Below, in pieces: positions 42,960-55,380 of a DNA stretch of 64,000 bases (the stretch's first letter is position 1; each line of letters opens with the position of its first letter). Source of the stretch: Gracilaria gracilis (taxonomy: Eukaryota; Rhodophyta; Florideophyceae; Gracilariales; Gracilariaceae). Position numbers and translations under genes: made by a program. Under the pieces are notes generated by a model. The model was not told the origin of the DNA. It ran no database searches and saw nothing but the letters and a program-made list of their open reading frames with translations. Location of the stretch: contig JARGSG010000195.1 in NCBI GenBank assembly GCA_030374805.1, positions 62,001-126,000 of the forward strand, read 5' to 3'.

Positions 42960-43870
42960 ACGCAAGATTACGTGGTAAACCAAAGTTCGACTTCTAAGTC
43001 AGGAGACCGCTTGTAGTGCACCTCAAAGGCGGAGATCTATCACGAAGACGTCCAAGATCTTTCGTCCTTGGAGGGCAGTCAGCAGACAGGGCGTGTGTGG
43101 AAAGTGACGACGAATTCGGATGTGACCCCCAGACAAAGCCGTCACGAATGGCCGTAGAGATTTGAACAGAGAGTCGAATGGGAACCACGGGTGAGGGGAA
43201 GTATCCTCGCAGGAGGAACACGTCCGCAGTAGTGGAAAAAAAGAAGATCCGCGAAAGTACGATATGGGACATGGAAACGGAGGGAGACGGGCAGCGAATA
43301 CGGTAGACGCTAGGGTTAGGCCTGTATGGGTCGAACACGACACAGGCGGAAATCACTCGCACAAATGGGTTCCTTTAGAGCACGCAGAGAGGATATATTA
43401 CTAGTTTCCTGCGGAGTTTCTCTATGTGATGTATTCCAGGACCACCGAAGGCCAAGAAGTCTAGAGCCAACCCTGATCGAGAGGGCTTTCTTGTGGGCGC
43501 TGTGAGATCGGCGTTGCACTAAGTAGTGTAGCTCGGTTCAACTAAGTAAATAAACTAACTAAGTTGGCCCACGTGTAGTGGTAATTACCCACGCACCATA
43601 GCAACCCTTCCACTTGGCCGTTTCCAACCTCCTGGCTCAACCCAGTCACCCGTGTCCTTCGCAATAGAGTGGCTATTGCTATTCATATACTCCTGCTAGA
43701 AACGACCAACAGACGCTTCTCAATATAAAAGTAGTCAGAAACCACACCATGATGGCGTTTCATCATAGGCTAAATCTGGACGCAATAGCTGTTAGCCGAT
43801 GCATGTGCTACACTGAGGCCATTATGGGGAACAACTCGTTTCCTGGCTTGAACCAACTAGGCTCTATTGC
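42960..43870 (+). mobile_element. LTR-like repeat, copy 1
   Basis: Aligns with 59600-60430 in the same orientation. Shared blocks include agcagacag, gaattcgg-tgt, aagaagtcta-agccaaccct, aactaagtaaa-taaactaact and agtagtcag-aacc. A TATA-like box, tataaaag, lies at 43724-43731, about 140 bp from the presumed right end, as in the promoter half of an LTR. The two copies could be the LTRs of one element with the Copia relic between them, or two solo LTRs. Confidence 0.55.
43724..43731 (+). promoter_or_regulatory. TATA box of LTR copy 1
   Basis: tataaaag followed by tagtcagaaacc, placed where the LTR transcription start would be expected. In copy 2 the corresponding stretch (aatatgactaagtagtcgg, near 60336) has lost the TATA sequence. 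Confidence 0.45.
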
Positions 43871-44063
43871 ATTAAAACGACCTGTACAGAAACCCAGTGG
43901 TCCGTTTCGTGGATCTTTTTGAGACATAGAGAAGTGTTCGAGAGGGACCTGTGTTACAATTTATGACCAACAGAAGTCTGAGCGGTTGATATAGATGTAA
44001 ATTCATTGTTTTTCGTTAAGATGAGCCAGGATAACCAGGTTCGCTAGAGAAGTTTGCATCTAT

Positions 44064-45711
44064 TCAGAGCCTACAACTGAGGTCGTCCCAAACCAATGAT
44101 ATCGAAGAATACGACGCGGACTGCCTCTTGGTACAGTTTATTACGTTTTCATACCCAAATTCAATGAAGTAGGGCAGGCGAGCGATTGTTTGATCGAGAG
44201 CATTCATTCCTGTTTTCACCCATTGAATAGCGTAAAAAAACTGTTGTAAATGAGCGTCTTTACGGGGTGGTCTCATGGATTGAAAGCCATCGAGTTACCT
44301 GGGATCGTAACTGATTCATTTAGCGGATACAACTCTGCGACGAAACAGAATTTACTTTGCTGAAAGCACACATTTTCCTAGGTGTAGGCTGAGAGTGAAC
44401 TGATCACAAATGGCGAATGGCTCTCGGATGCCCTCGATTAAACCTTCGATGGTTGGGTTTTGGAGAAAAGTATCATATTACAAGTAGAGCAGCTGCCTCA
44501 ACAATGCGCTGGGAATATCACACCGAAAGCAAACTGTAATAGTGTGTTACCTGAGAGGTAGAGTGATATCTGATAATTTGACAGTCACTCTATGTCTCCC
44601 TAAATTTTCCAAACAGAAGTCATTTTTGGCATTTCCAGTGGATCTTCGGATCGTCACATGAAGTTCTATGGAATTTCTTGTGATTACCCAAAAGTTTGGA
44701 TGTACAACTAATTTCCCGAACTTTGCTTCGCACGAAAATACTCTAAGCCAATATCCGAATGATATCCAGTTGATATTCCCAAGTGTATAATTTTGATTTT
44801 CTACTGACGTGCGTTCCAGAAATACATCCGAACATGCCCTGGACATCGTCTTTTCTCCATAGTAGGGCATTTTCTGGTGCCATATAGAACTCGTTTGAGG
44901 CGGGAGACTCTGTGTAGAGACTACATCTGGTGTGATGAAGGAAGGAAGTTCTTGTGATGCTTCTCCCAACTGAAACTGCCAGTAGCCTTGTGATGTGTCA
45001 AATTTGGCGATGAAACTAGATGCGGTAAGCTTCAAGAGCTCCTGTTCGATTTTCGACGTCGAATACTGGTGGCAAAACTTGTACTTGCTGAATAGTTTTG
45101 AGGTCCATCGTGCAGCGAAAGCATGTAGGTCCTGGTTTTGACACAATTAGTGGGGTTAAAGCCCAAGGTGAAGTAAAGTTGGCAAATGCCATTCCCATAC
45201 GTAATGAGTCGAAAACAAAGTTATCCAGAACGGTGTGCCGATGCAGGGAATACTTACGCAAACAAATACGGGTGTGTTTGGCGTCATTTATAGGTAATAT
45301 CTTCGGAGGTTTGAATTTTAGTGCCGGAACTGAAGACAGTGAAGTGTGAAAGATGTTGAGTTGTCCTTTCACGAGTTGCCCGAGATTATCGGCATCTCGA
45401 TCTTCTAGTTCATTCTTTTTGGGTATTCGAATCCTTTCTAAGGCTGCAATGGCAACATATTCATGCTGTTTGCTGTCGACCGAGTCTAGATATGGCGGAT
45501 CGGGGAAGTGTTCTTCAGGCTCCCTCGTTTTGTAATAAATAACGTGCGGCTTTTCTGTGTAGAAATATTCGTCTCTCGGAGCCTTAGTAACTCCATTGAT
45601 ATATGTCAACTTGATGTGGCTGAAATATGCGGAGGTAGCAGGATTTTCGATTCCAGCACAGCCAGCGCCATTCAGAGCGAAGTGGTTGTGCTCTAGTAGC
45701 TTGTGTGTCAA
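44064..45711 (-). pseudogene. Gypsy reverse transcriptase relic
   Basis: From 45711 the frame gives RDADNLGQLVKGQLNIFHTS, then the fingers region LRKYSLHRHTVLDNFVFDSL and SPWALTPLIVSKPGP with CFRCTMDLKT. A frameshift near 45060-45090 moves to FIAKFDTSQGYWQFQLGEAS (the F-D-GYWQ block) and SFITPDVVSTQSLPPQ. HLQQFFYAIQWVKTGMNALD and a CTKRQSA at 44276-44064 match the connection region before RNase H. The YxDD-containing palm is not readable. It is on the opposite strand to the Copia relic and decayed. Confidence 0.75.
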
Positions 45712-46360
45712 CGAAGGAATTGTTCGAGTACATGGCGACAGATCATAAAATCTTCCTATTTCAGATTTTTGTAAGCCACGAAGAGCTTAATGTTCAGAAG
45801 CGCTAAAAAGTCCAGCAGATAAGTGCGCATAAAAATGAAAAATGTTCTGCCGTTGTACTGCATGTTCTCAGTGCTACTCCAGAGCCACAGTTTTGATGGC
45901 CGCTATTTTTCCAATTTTTTCAATAGACGATTTTCTGTAGGATGGAGTGAAACAAGAATGTAATTGCTTCCGTTCTCGTTTCTTCATGTTGCTTCAATTG
46001 ATGTTTGTCTATCCGATACGGTGATACGGCAAACAGAGAAGTTGCCTCCTGCACTGATTCGAAGGTGTGCAACTATATCTTTAGCCTTCGTTCGCGATCT
46101 GATGGAGCTCGAAGGCCCGCCTGCTGCTAGGACTTTGACATTTTGGGCTTCAAGAGCATCTTTTTCTTTCTCGGTAGACTTCGGGCAGTTGTATATCCAG
46201 TTCTTTTCTCTTTTTCATAGTGGATTTGGACATGGGGGTGGGTCCTCGGTGAGTTCTGGTTGCTGTTCGAGAGGATCAAAATGTGGTGGCGGACGCTGGC
46301 TCCTTTTCGCTTTGCTGCGAGTAAGTGTCCGCATTACTGTTGTGTTGCGAGTTGTGCTGC

Positions 46361-46687
46361 TTAGGGGGCATGAACTTCATCGGACAACAGTTTTCGTTTA
46401 GCTAGAATGCGTATACAGCTGCGATTGCGGGCTTCATGAAGCTTTTGGCGTCTTTTTGAGAGTGGCATGTGCCTGCAGTAGAACAAATTCACAGGACGAA
46501 CGGTTTCTTTGGTAAAAGAGTATACACCTGCCCATTGAGGTCCTCTCGCAGTTATTTTCTGACAAAGTGGTCGCATTGGCGAAGAAATATTAAAATGGAC
46601 CGCGGTTCCGTCGATTGCAACGCCGGGTGGATAATCGAGAATAAAACCGAAAACGTCTTCTGTATGAGTAGTTCGTTCTCGAACCAA
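46361..46687 (-). other. Unrecognised ORF upstream of the Gypsy RT
   Basis: This reads VFGFILDYPPGVAIDGTAVH, MRPLCQKITARGPQWAGVYS and a basic C-terminus. It is on the same strand as, and upstream of, the Gypsy RT relic, where gag or protease would be, but there is no DTGA motif. Function unknown. Confidence 0.25.
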
Positions 46688-46809
46688 CAGTGGCCTAACG
46701 GCAGTGTCGATGAAAAAGCCACTGCAAATCGAAAAAATTTGATACCATCTTTAGAGAGTAAACAATGTGGCCTTGACCGTTGTGAGGGGCAAGGGTTGTC
46801 TGGGGATTG

Positions 46810-48235
46810 AATTTCTCATAGTTTGATGACCCTCTGTTCACTTGTGACCGATTCTATTTCTACTCAATATAAGTATAACCAGAGTGTTTCCCAACTTACA
46901 AATACTGCCCAAGCGGACACCATTTTTGGCTGGCATGGTTAGGGATGGTTGGTCTGGTGGACGCACAGCTAAAGAAACCGAATTAAACTGCGTGTCAGGA
47001 CTCTTGTGAGTTGCAAGCAGGCCACTATACTTCGCGACAAGAAAAATTAATATTTGTAGGCTTCATCTTTAGCACAACGGTGACAAATAATGCGGGTGGG
47101 CGAAAAGCTAGGGAAACCCTACGAATGCCAGAAGATACTAGTAAAATCGGGAAAATATTAAGACTCTGTTATCAGCGGAAACATGTCTATAACTAGCCAA
47201 GCCAACCATAGAAATAAACCCATAACACGGAAATTTTGAAAGAATCTCAGCTGCCAAAACAATACATACCACATCGTGCATTTGATCTTCACATCAAAAC
47301 ATTAATGACTCCGTTTGTTTGGTGCATTTGCGAGGAAACCATACCACATTCGAAAACAAATGCACTTGAACACTTCGCTTCAAATTGATAAACAGAAGCA
47401 AACCATGTGGAAGCCTACTGTATTACGCGAATACACTCAAGATGCCCGAACATGACCTTCTCTCCAAAATCAAGCCACTTTGGATAAACGGTATTCTCAT
47501 CAGAACTGATTTAATGAAGCCTGGAATTTATCCTACGCTTCCATTTCTCCCGAAAAAGTTTCTGCCTAATCTTACGTTTTCCAAGCATTTGTTCCCAAAT
47601 TTTAAATAAACCATTCCTTACTTAACTTTAAAAAAAACATCTTCAGCTTTCAAAGAATTCCAAAGTATATATGCATTTGTAAGTGAGATGCCGAGTAACA
47701 ATATTTCATTACAATGTTTTTTACCTTAACTGTACTTCACTCCCAATACGTTTCAAACTTTCCTAAGACGACCAAAAAACCTATTAGCAATAATTCTATA
47801 ACTAGAAATATATTTCTTCCTCTCTTGATAAGAGTTTGCTAACAGTATTTATAGGACGGCTTTCGTTTGGGATGGATTGCAAGTTGATGTTCTCGAGCAA
47901 CTTGATATATCTTATCCATCAAGGTACTTCAGTTGTCGGGGTATTTATCCGTTTTTTTCCAACATTTAAAGTGTAATTCACTCCATGCTTTATTTCTTAA
48001 CCGCGGCGTTGTGAACTGCTCAATTTGAATAAATTATGTCTATTTCATTTTTAAGCTGAACACATTTTCCGAACAATTAATTGGGAAGCCATTTTGGAGC
48101 GCTGGACCTCAGATTTAAACCCATAAAATTTTTGTGTACCACTGTATTACTTCTCGCCTCCAGCGATGCTCTCAACAGGGCAATACGACTGTTGACCTAT
48201 TACATTGGTTGTATAGCAGCAATATTTGAAATGTT
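46810..48235. other. AT-rich gene-free stretch
   Basis: No supported gene or repeat. Confidence 0.4.
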
Positions 48236-48239
48236 TAAC

Positions 48240-48430
48240 TCCTCTGCTATGTCGTAGGATTTTTCAAGAGGCCATTTCCATTGTTTTCATCGACATAGTG
48301 ATGATGGAATTCAAGACAATGACAAGAAATAAATTTCAATATCATTAGTCTTTCGAATGTGTTATCGTTTGATCTTGAAAAGATGTCCTAAAATTTTCTA
48401 AGTTCCTGCTTGTCCCAATTCTGTAAGGAC
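48240..48430 (-). pseudogene. Fragment of the PIF/Harbinger-like family
   Basis: The plus-strand text ccattgttttcatcgacata closely matches ccattgttttcatccacgta at about 26397 in the PIF-like relic, and the minus-strand reading HYVDENNG is shared. The remaining homology is weak, so this is an older, truncated copy. Confidence 0.55.
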
Positions 48431-48439
48431 CATAAACAG

Positions 48440-50690
48440 AAAATCTTTATTGTTAAAAGAATTGTATGGTGGCCGGTCTTAGGAATTGTCCCTCTACGGA
48501 GAGACACCGTCCAAAAAAGATTTTTTTGGACATCTCGATCGGGATGAAAGAGCGCAGTTTCCAAGCTGCGCTCCCTCACCTCGATTGACACCACCTCTGT
48601 TCCGGCCTCAGCCTGGCGCTTCTTCGCCACTATCACTTCCATAAGAATCTACTGCCACTGCAGCGCCCATGATTTGCTATCCTCACTGCCAGCCACCACC
48701 AACACCAAAGCCACTCAGACACCTCTACCAGGAGCCACGCCGCACTGCCATCCTTACGCCCACGCGGCTTCATAACCCAGCACCATAGACAAATCCCCGC
48801 CTTGCAATTGTAGATAGTGGCTGCCGACATGGGACGGGATTCCTAAGACGAGGCGCGGAAGGCGCACAAAATCTGAAGGTGTCCATCATCGTCGCACAGT
48901 GCCATCCCACTGTTCACAGACGCCCCCACCTAATGCTGACCGTGTCCTCACTAATACCAACGTCTCTACTATTGCCATCACTGCCACCGTGCAGCTGCCA
49001 CATTTATAAACGGCGCCCCAAGCTACAGCCATTTAGGTATTTCGTGGGCATCTGTGCGCATGGTACCCATCACAATGGTACATTACGAAGGGATGAACAC
49101 GCCAAACTACTGCAGCCTCCACCATAGTCTTACTACTATACATGCAGCGTAGCATTGTGCGCCGTACCATGTTCCATACTGGCAAGGTGCAATGGTTTAA
49201 CCTGTGCGTCAGAGGAGATGGTGAGCTGGAACAAGTTGTCTAATTGAAACCCACTGGACAATGCCTACCGGAAGGCCATCTCCCAGGCATACCCCGACCC
49301 GACCCTAGATATTTTCGTATTTTGAGAACATTTCATATGCACCAGTGGAGCTCATGTAATGTTTCAACTCTCTATATAAACCCCCGAGTTCGAAGCATCA
49401 CGACTAACTCAACTCGGGCGGACCATCTCCTCCTTTGGCAGCCCACCCCATCCCTGAGCACAGTCAGTGCCTCTCTTTGCCATTAACCTTGCACCCCCTT
49501 TCTTCCTTATAGTGCGGTCTGGTCTCCTGCAATCTATTTCATTCTCGTGTTGCACTGATTTCTTTGTTCCTGACACTATTTCATGAACCACGCACTTCTG
49601 AAGTTTGGTTATGCGTGTTGGTTCTCATTCGTCTCTAGATTTTCAATGACTCCGTGTGGAACCTAAGGTTCCGGTCGCACGTGGGCTTCACTGGTTTCTA
49701 TCGATTGTGTTTCGCTGGTTTGCCACTTGGTATCCCGCACAGTGCTCAGGACGGTCTCCTCTCCCTTTGCTCCAGTCATCCAATTTCTTTTCTTGCTTCA
49801 ATTGAGGGAAGCGTTTCATTATTCAGTTATTTGTGTCAAACTGCCACTATCGTGGGATATTTTCAGTGCTTTGCAGTAGGACTCCAGCTGCGCATTAGAA
49901 TCTGAGTTGTTTTATGCGTGTTGGCTTTTGTCCATTTCTTTCAATTGCCGCTGCCCCGTTCCTAGTGAGAGGTTGAGGTTGATCTGCGGTTTTGTCTATT
50001 TTCTGAGATGGCTGAGCGTTCGAAAGAGTCGGTATCGTGTCGTGTTGTCTTTGTGGCCGCGTTGCTTTTGTTTGCCAGTTATTGAGTTAATGTCGTTTTG
50101 AAAATTTTTTGTTGAGGCTACTGAGCTACGGTGGCATGTTTTGCCCCCTTTGGATTGGCCCTTTCGAGCTACGTTTGTGTGTCCCCTCCATGGTTTCTCA
50201 CCACTGGCGCGGTTTTTTTGTTTTGACGGAAAAATGGCGTCCAGAAATAGCGACACCCCCCCTCAATTTTCCATTTGCTAGAAATGAATGTGGAAAAGTG
50301 TTCCAAATCAAGTCAAATTCTCTACGAGAAAATTTTGTCATGGCCATAATTGTCTTAGAGCGATTTCTAATAGAGAAAGCATCTTAGTTTGTACTATCGG
50401 ACCAATTCTCATCGTCGGACTCCTACTGGGGTTCTTTTTGGAGAACTGTGGCATTTCCGTCTTTCTAGCAAGTTGATACTTAGCTATTATTTTCATTACT
50501 GCTGCGGCAAGGAAGTCGATTATTTCAGCCATTTTCCGAATAAAAGTGGAATTGAAATTCGTTAAATAGAACTGAAAGCATTGCAATATGCACCTTGTTC
50601 ACAACCGGCGCGGACATACGAAACTTTAAATCGATTTTAAGGGCTTTTAAGAGCAGTGAGTTGAATGAGAACGATATAGAGAATGCTGAT
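48440..50690. other. Gene-free stretch
   Basis: Many short open frames on both strands without recognisable motifs. The part near 48.55-49.0 kb is rich in C and mildly repetitive (ccactgc-like words). Confidence 0.35.
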
Positions 50691-50699
50691 AAGACTGCC

Positions 50700-51290
50700 C
50701 TTGTAGTTGAACTGTAAAACCATGACGCCGAAATTGAGGCTTTGTTCCTCGTGTTTTAGAACAAAAGAAGAAGGTACCCTATTCGAGGTTTACCAGACCA
50801 CATTACCCGCGTTTTGTATTGTACAGATTCTAAAGATGATTGGACACAGTCCTTGGGCCTGTGGCGCTGGTAAAATCTCGAGAAATCCGTTCTCTACAGC
50901 ATGGCCGCAAGAGAATGCCTTTTTTGGATACTTATAATGCTCCGAACGCCAGTCCAGAACAAAATGAGGCGGCTGCGAGAGCCAACCCTGATATTTGAAT
51001 TTTCCCAAAGAACGCAACGCTCTTTGTCCAGACCCGGTACTGGTCCGTAGTTCATGAGATCGAGAGCGCATGGAGCGCACAATGGGAGAAGCACAGGAGA
51101 TCTGATAATGAATGGCTATTGGACGTCGTCAGAGAATCTTTGCAATACGGGAAATAGGTTCTTTCTGAATTTGGCTGTTCAAACATTGAGAGATGTAACT
51201 CGCCATAGAGATGCAAAAGCCTGGAATACGCTAAGAAGTATATGATTCGAACTGATACGACGCTGAAAGCCAATGGTCTCTCGGAAGAGC
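50700..51290 (+). pseudogene. Decayed copy of the pogo-like transposase family
   Basis: The reading IEALFLVF-stop-NK followed by YPIRGLPDHITRVLYCTDSK aligns with LETPMLIFKN...YPIRGLPDDVPGVVYRTGPK in the element at 55.2-57.2 kb. Another frame further on gives HEIESAWSAQWEKHR and GNRFFLNLAVQTLRDVTRHRD, matching the region after the third catalytic Asp. Several stops and frame changes occur, and no terminal repeats were seen. Confidence 0.6.
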
Positions 51291-51299
51291 GCTGTTTGT

Positions 51300-52090
51300 T
51301 TCTGCAATTGCTAATACTGTTAAAAATACCGCAATAACTTCGACAGCGAAGTCGTTGGGCACTTAATATGCGTTCTTGAGTGTCACAAATGTTTCAGTGA
51401 GAGGAATCGAGATTGACCCGCACGCTACTTTTTTCTGGCACATTTGCTGTGGTGTACACTACATATGGTTGTTCAATAAATAATTTGGTACTACAGATAT
51501 GGTGCGCCACATCATTTGAGATTTCTTTGCTCTCGGATTGGGGACCTCAGGTTTGGGCTAAATTAAGTACGGTTATTTGGTGCAAAGAGAGCTGGGCCCG
51601 ATCCAATACCGTTTCACGAGATATATAAAACCATTAAGTTGATTACACGTACTCCATGTGTTGCCATTTTACTGTATATTCGTTTTTGGTCAAAATGTAA
51701 ACATAAGCACTTGTAAGCCCATCTATGCAAGTTTTGGAGCAATTTTCTATCCACCACAGCCACAACCGCATCACCTTTATCCCATCGACACCCAAACTTC
51801 TGTCACTCCACCTCTCCGTTCAAACCCTCCCATCATTGCTCTGCAGTTTTCATCGTGGTTTTTTAGCTCTTCGTACGCCATCTTCTTTCCATCGCCATCT
51901 ACACGGCTTTCGAAGACCTTCAAACACCTTTTCTGCTCGCAAAAATGTTTGGGCCGTTGCCATATCTTGAACTTACGAACCCCTTTCGTTTCTGAGTCTC
52001 TGAGCCTACTCGGCCTACAGAGCTCATCCGATTGGCATGGTTAGTACTGTCTTGCATGTCAAACAGCTATAAAGTAAACTCTATGATAGA
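51300..52090. other. Gene-free stretch upstream of the Copia relic
   Basis: No supported gene. It may contain leader sequence of the Copia element. Confidence 0.35.
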
Positions 52091-52099
52091 TAAGCACGG

Positions 52100-55000
52100 G
52101 AAGTGCGAGCTCAGGAAGTGATCGGCTCTGGCCAGAGGTTTTTTTCACAAGTTACAGGCCACACGCAACTACACACAAAAACAAATCACAACACCATATC
52201 CTCCATCCACTTCACCGCCGCTACCCTTTCACTCTTTCGTTCACAACAAACCCCTACAACCGCCTCCCGCGCTGTCTTCGACGAGATCTCATTCGTGGGA
52301 CAAACGAACTCACACAACAAATTTTCGACAACGCTCTCCAAACCACCAACGACAACCACGGCACACAAGACACAAACTAATATCAGGGCTTGTATAGAGC
52401 TCCAACTTCTTCCAGCTATTCTACACTTCCACGACTCCACCCTGCTAACTACTAATTCTGGTATTTCGCTTTCAAAAACGACGCAAAGACACTCGAAGCC
52501 ACAGAACACCATAATCCCATCCTCCCTTTCCGGTAGATTTAGCGCAGTTGAAGACATATATACAGAATAAAAGAAGGGTAATAGTAGCCATACTCAGCAG
52601 TGTACCACCAGATATTCTCAGCCAAATATTCGTACCAGACGACGATGCGATGCCTCATGATCTTGTCGCCACAATTTTAACCCACATGGACCAGTCAACC
52701 AATGAAGATCAGTAGTTTCTAAAAACTGGATTCGAATTTATTCGCTTTAAGGTAGAAACAAAATTAGCAGAGTACATCAAAGATCACAAAGAAGTTCGAA
52801 AAAGAGTGCTAGCAGCGAGACACCCAAACGTCAGCTATGAATAAACCACAGTAGAATTTCTAATCGAAGGGCTGAAGCGCAACCCCGCCCTACCCAAAAT
52901 ACTATTTCAATTTCTGGTGCACAAATCCACGGATATTATGGATTTCACCAGAACGTTCAAGAAACTATACGGATATTCCTAAACCATTGCCACACCGTCA
53001 TCTTCACAACAGTGCTATGTTTTCACTGGTGAGTACCGTCTCACAGGAAACCAAACCAACTACAACCAACCGCAATACACTCCATGTCAGGGTCGCGTCT
53101 TCAGCGGTACGCCCTACCATTTTAACCTGTCTCTAAAAATCATGGCACAAGATTCCGACGGTGAATGTCGAGAGTCACGCAATCCAAAGAACTAAAACCA
53201 AAGAAACCCAGCCAACTATGCACTAGCATGGCCCTAACAACAATATTCAGGACTTCAGGCCAACTTCCAGTCCATCTGGGATTCGAAGTTTGGCAAAACG
53301 CACCACCTCCTCCTCCAGTGGATGTTGCATCCAAAGCAGACATCAAAATTACGGGTAACTTCTTGCTACACAGTGGAGCACAAGACTGGCCTATCACGGA
53401 TCCAAAACAACAAATGAAGCCCCAAACCACTCCCACTTTCACCACCACCGCCACAAAACAGCAGAGTAAGTGCACCCACCATGGAAAACTAACCATCGCG
53501 CCTCCAAAAGTAGGCTCACACTCCCAACCTACGCTGTACCCAATGCGTACATTGAACACAAACTCCTGTCTGTCAAGTATCCCGCTACCCATTTTTTTAG
53601 TAGCCTACACGGCTAATACAGGTATCATCATAGACACAGAATAAAGCACCCCAATCACCATAGCAACAGCACCTTGGATGGGCCACTACTTTCAGATGAC
53701 AGCCTTTATGCTAAGATCTACGCAGCATGCAACTCAAGAACAATTACACCTAAGCATTCATGCCCAACCAAAATTTCCCTACCAAAGAACCCTAATCCGA
53801 CGCGAAACAATCGAATTCCAGTCAGTAGATCAAAACCGAAAAACACAACCAAATCCATCCAACCCCTGCATAACTCAGGCCCGTAACTGTGACTGACTAA
53901 CTACATTAAAAAAGGGTGGTGAATAGACTAACTATCTAATACATTTGAAGACGTATAAGTCATTAGTCAATTTTGGTGCCCGCGTGAGACCACAACCTCA
54001 CGTGGCAAACGTGTATATCTCCTTGAAAAGGATCACCAACGCCCTCACCATCGTCAATGATGATCAAAAGCGTCGACATTCCCACTTGCATTCTTGCAAC
54101 CACCCCATCTAAAATTGCACTATGCGGTCTGAGTCCAACGAAACAGAAGATACAGTATAGGTTGTAGCCACTGCAATGGTGGCCAAACAGATAGCTCAGC
54201 AATTCCGAAGACGAGGACCCGGAAAAAGAAGATGGTCAAGCACGAATTCATCATTTTGGAGTAAAATTGCTGCTACGGTAATCGAAGATGAAGCTCGTCC
54301 CACATTTCAATGCAAAGCCTGTGGGCTTGTACGCAGTATTAACAAATCATATTCAAACAGTAACATTGTGTTATATTACAGAACCCATCACAATCGCTTG
54401 TTTGAGAAACTTAAGCGCTGCATGCAGTCAAACGGAACCGTAACGCAACTGAAAAGGTTGATTTCCAAGATCAAGCAACAACTTCAAAGAACAAAAAATG
54501 CTGCAATTAACATAGTATCGAACAGACGCCTACATAAGTTCAGATACATATGGTCCAGTGAAACCCAGATCGACACACGGTAGCAAATATATCCTAATAC
54601 TCACATGTGCAACAAGTAGATTCGCATTTGCTCATTTCTTTGAAGACCATAAGGACATACCGGAACACATTTGAAAGACGCTGTAACCCCTACATAACAA
54701 ATTGGGACACCCTCTAACATACTTCCGCACCGACAATGCGAATAAATATACATCCGCACGTATGCAACAAATATATGATACGCACCGCATAACAAATCAC
54801 CTACAAACCCCCGCCACCCCCAAGAAAACTCAATAGCGGAACAAATTAACCGTACAATAAATGATTAAAGAAGAGCACTTTTTAATAGAGCAAACCCTCC
54901 TGACCAACACTATTAAGATGCCACTCGCGACAAAATATTCAATTACATCCTCATGCATCACAGCGCCATCAGCACCTCACCTTATCATATGTGGAACGGC

Positions 55001-55159
55001 ACCAGACCCAGCCTCAAACCACTGTATACATTCGCTCTGCTCGGACCCATACCCGTCTACGGGCCTAGAACCAAAACAGAAAGAAGAGCACGACCAGTGC
55101 GGTAAATGTACGCCAAACCGCTCACAAACACCACCGTCCTTAACTTCAAAACACCACGG
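52100..55159 (+). pseudogene. Copia relic: gag, protease and integrase part
   Basis: Gag is read at about 52570-53020 in one frame: VIVAILSSVPPDILSQIFVP, EYIKDHKEVRKRVLAARHPN and EFLIEGLKRNPALPKILFQF, typical of Copia gag (UBN2-like), with three in-frame stops (TAG, TAA, TAA). FLLHSGAQDWPITDPK near 53360 corresponds to the DSGA protease site with Asp changed to His. FQCKACGLVRSINKSYSNSN near 54310 may be the pre-integrase zinc region. MHHSAISTSPYHMWNGTRPS and GPIPVYGPRTKTERRARPV at about 54952-55110 match the integrase C-terminal part. The RT continues beyond the pogo insertion. Confidence 0.7.
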
Positions 55160-55161
55160 TA

Positions 55162-55187
55162 CAGGTGAACACTGTGATTAGTGTGGG
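55162..55187 (+). repeat. Left terminal inverted repeat of the pogo-like element
   Basis: Starts cag at 55162 next to the TA duplication. It differs from the right repeat at one position (G versus T). Confidence 0.92.
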
Positions 55188-55380
55188 TGCCAAATTAGTG
55201 TGGCAACACAATATAGTGTGGCCCACACTAATTTGGGTGACAGCTTGTGACACGAAAACTTAATTAGTGTGGGTTTGAGATGGTTTTGAACTGGTTTGCG
55301 CGGACAATCCCCAGTTACAGATGCCCAACAGGCGAAGCTAGTCCCTCAGAAATCGTGCCAACAGCAATAGACTCGAGACA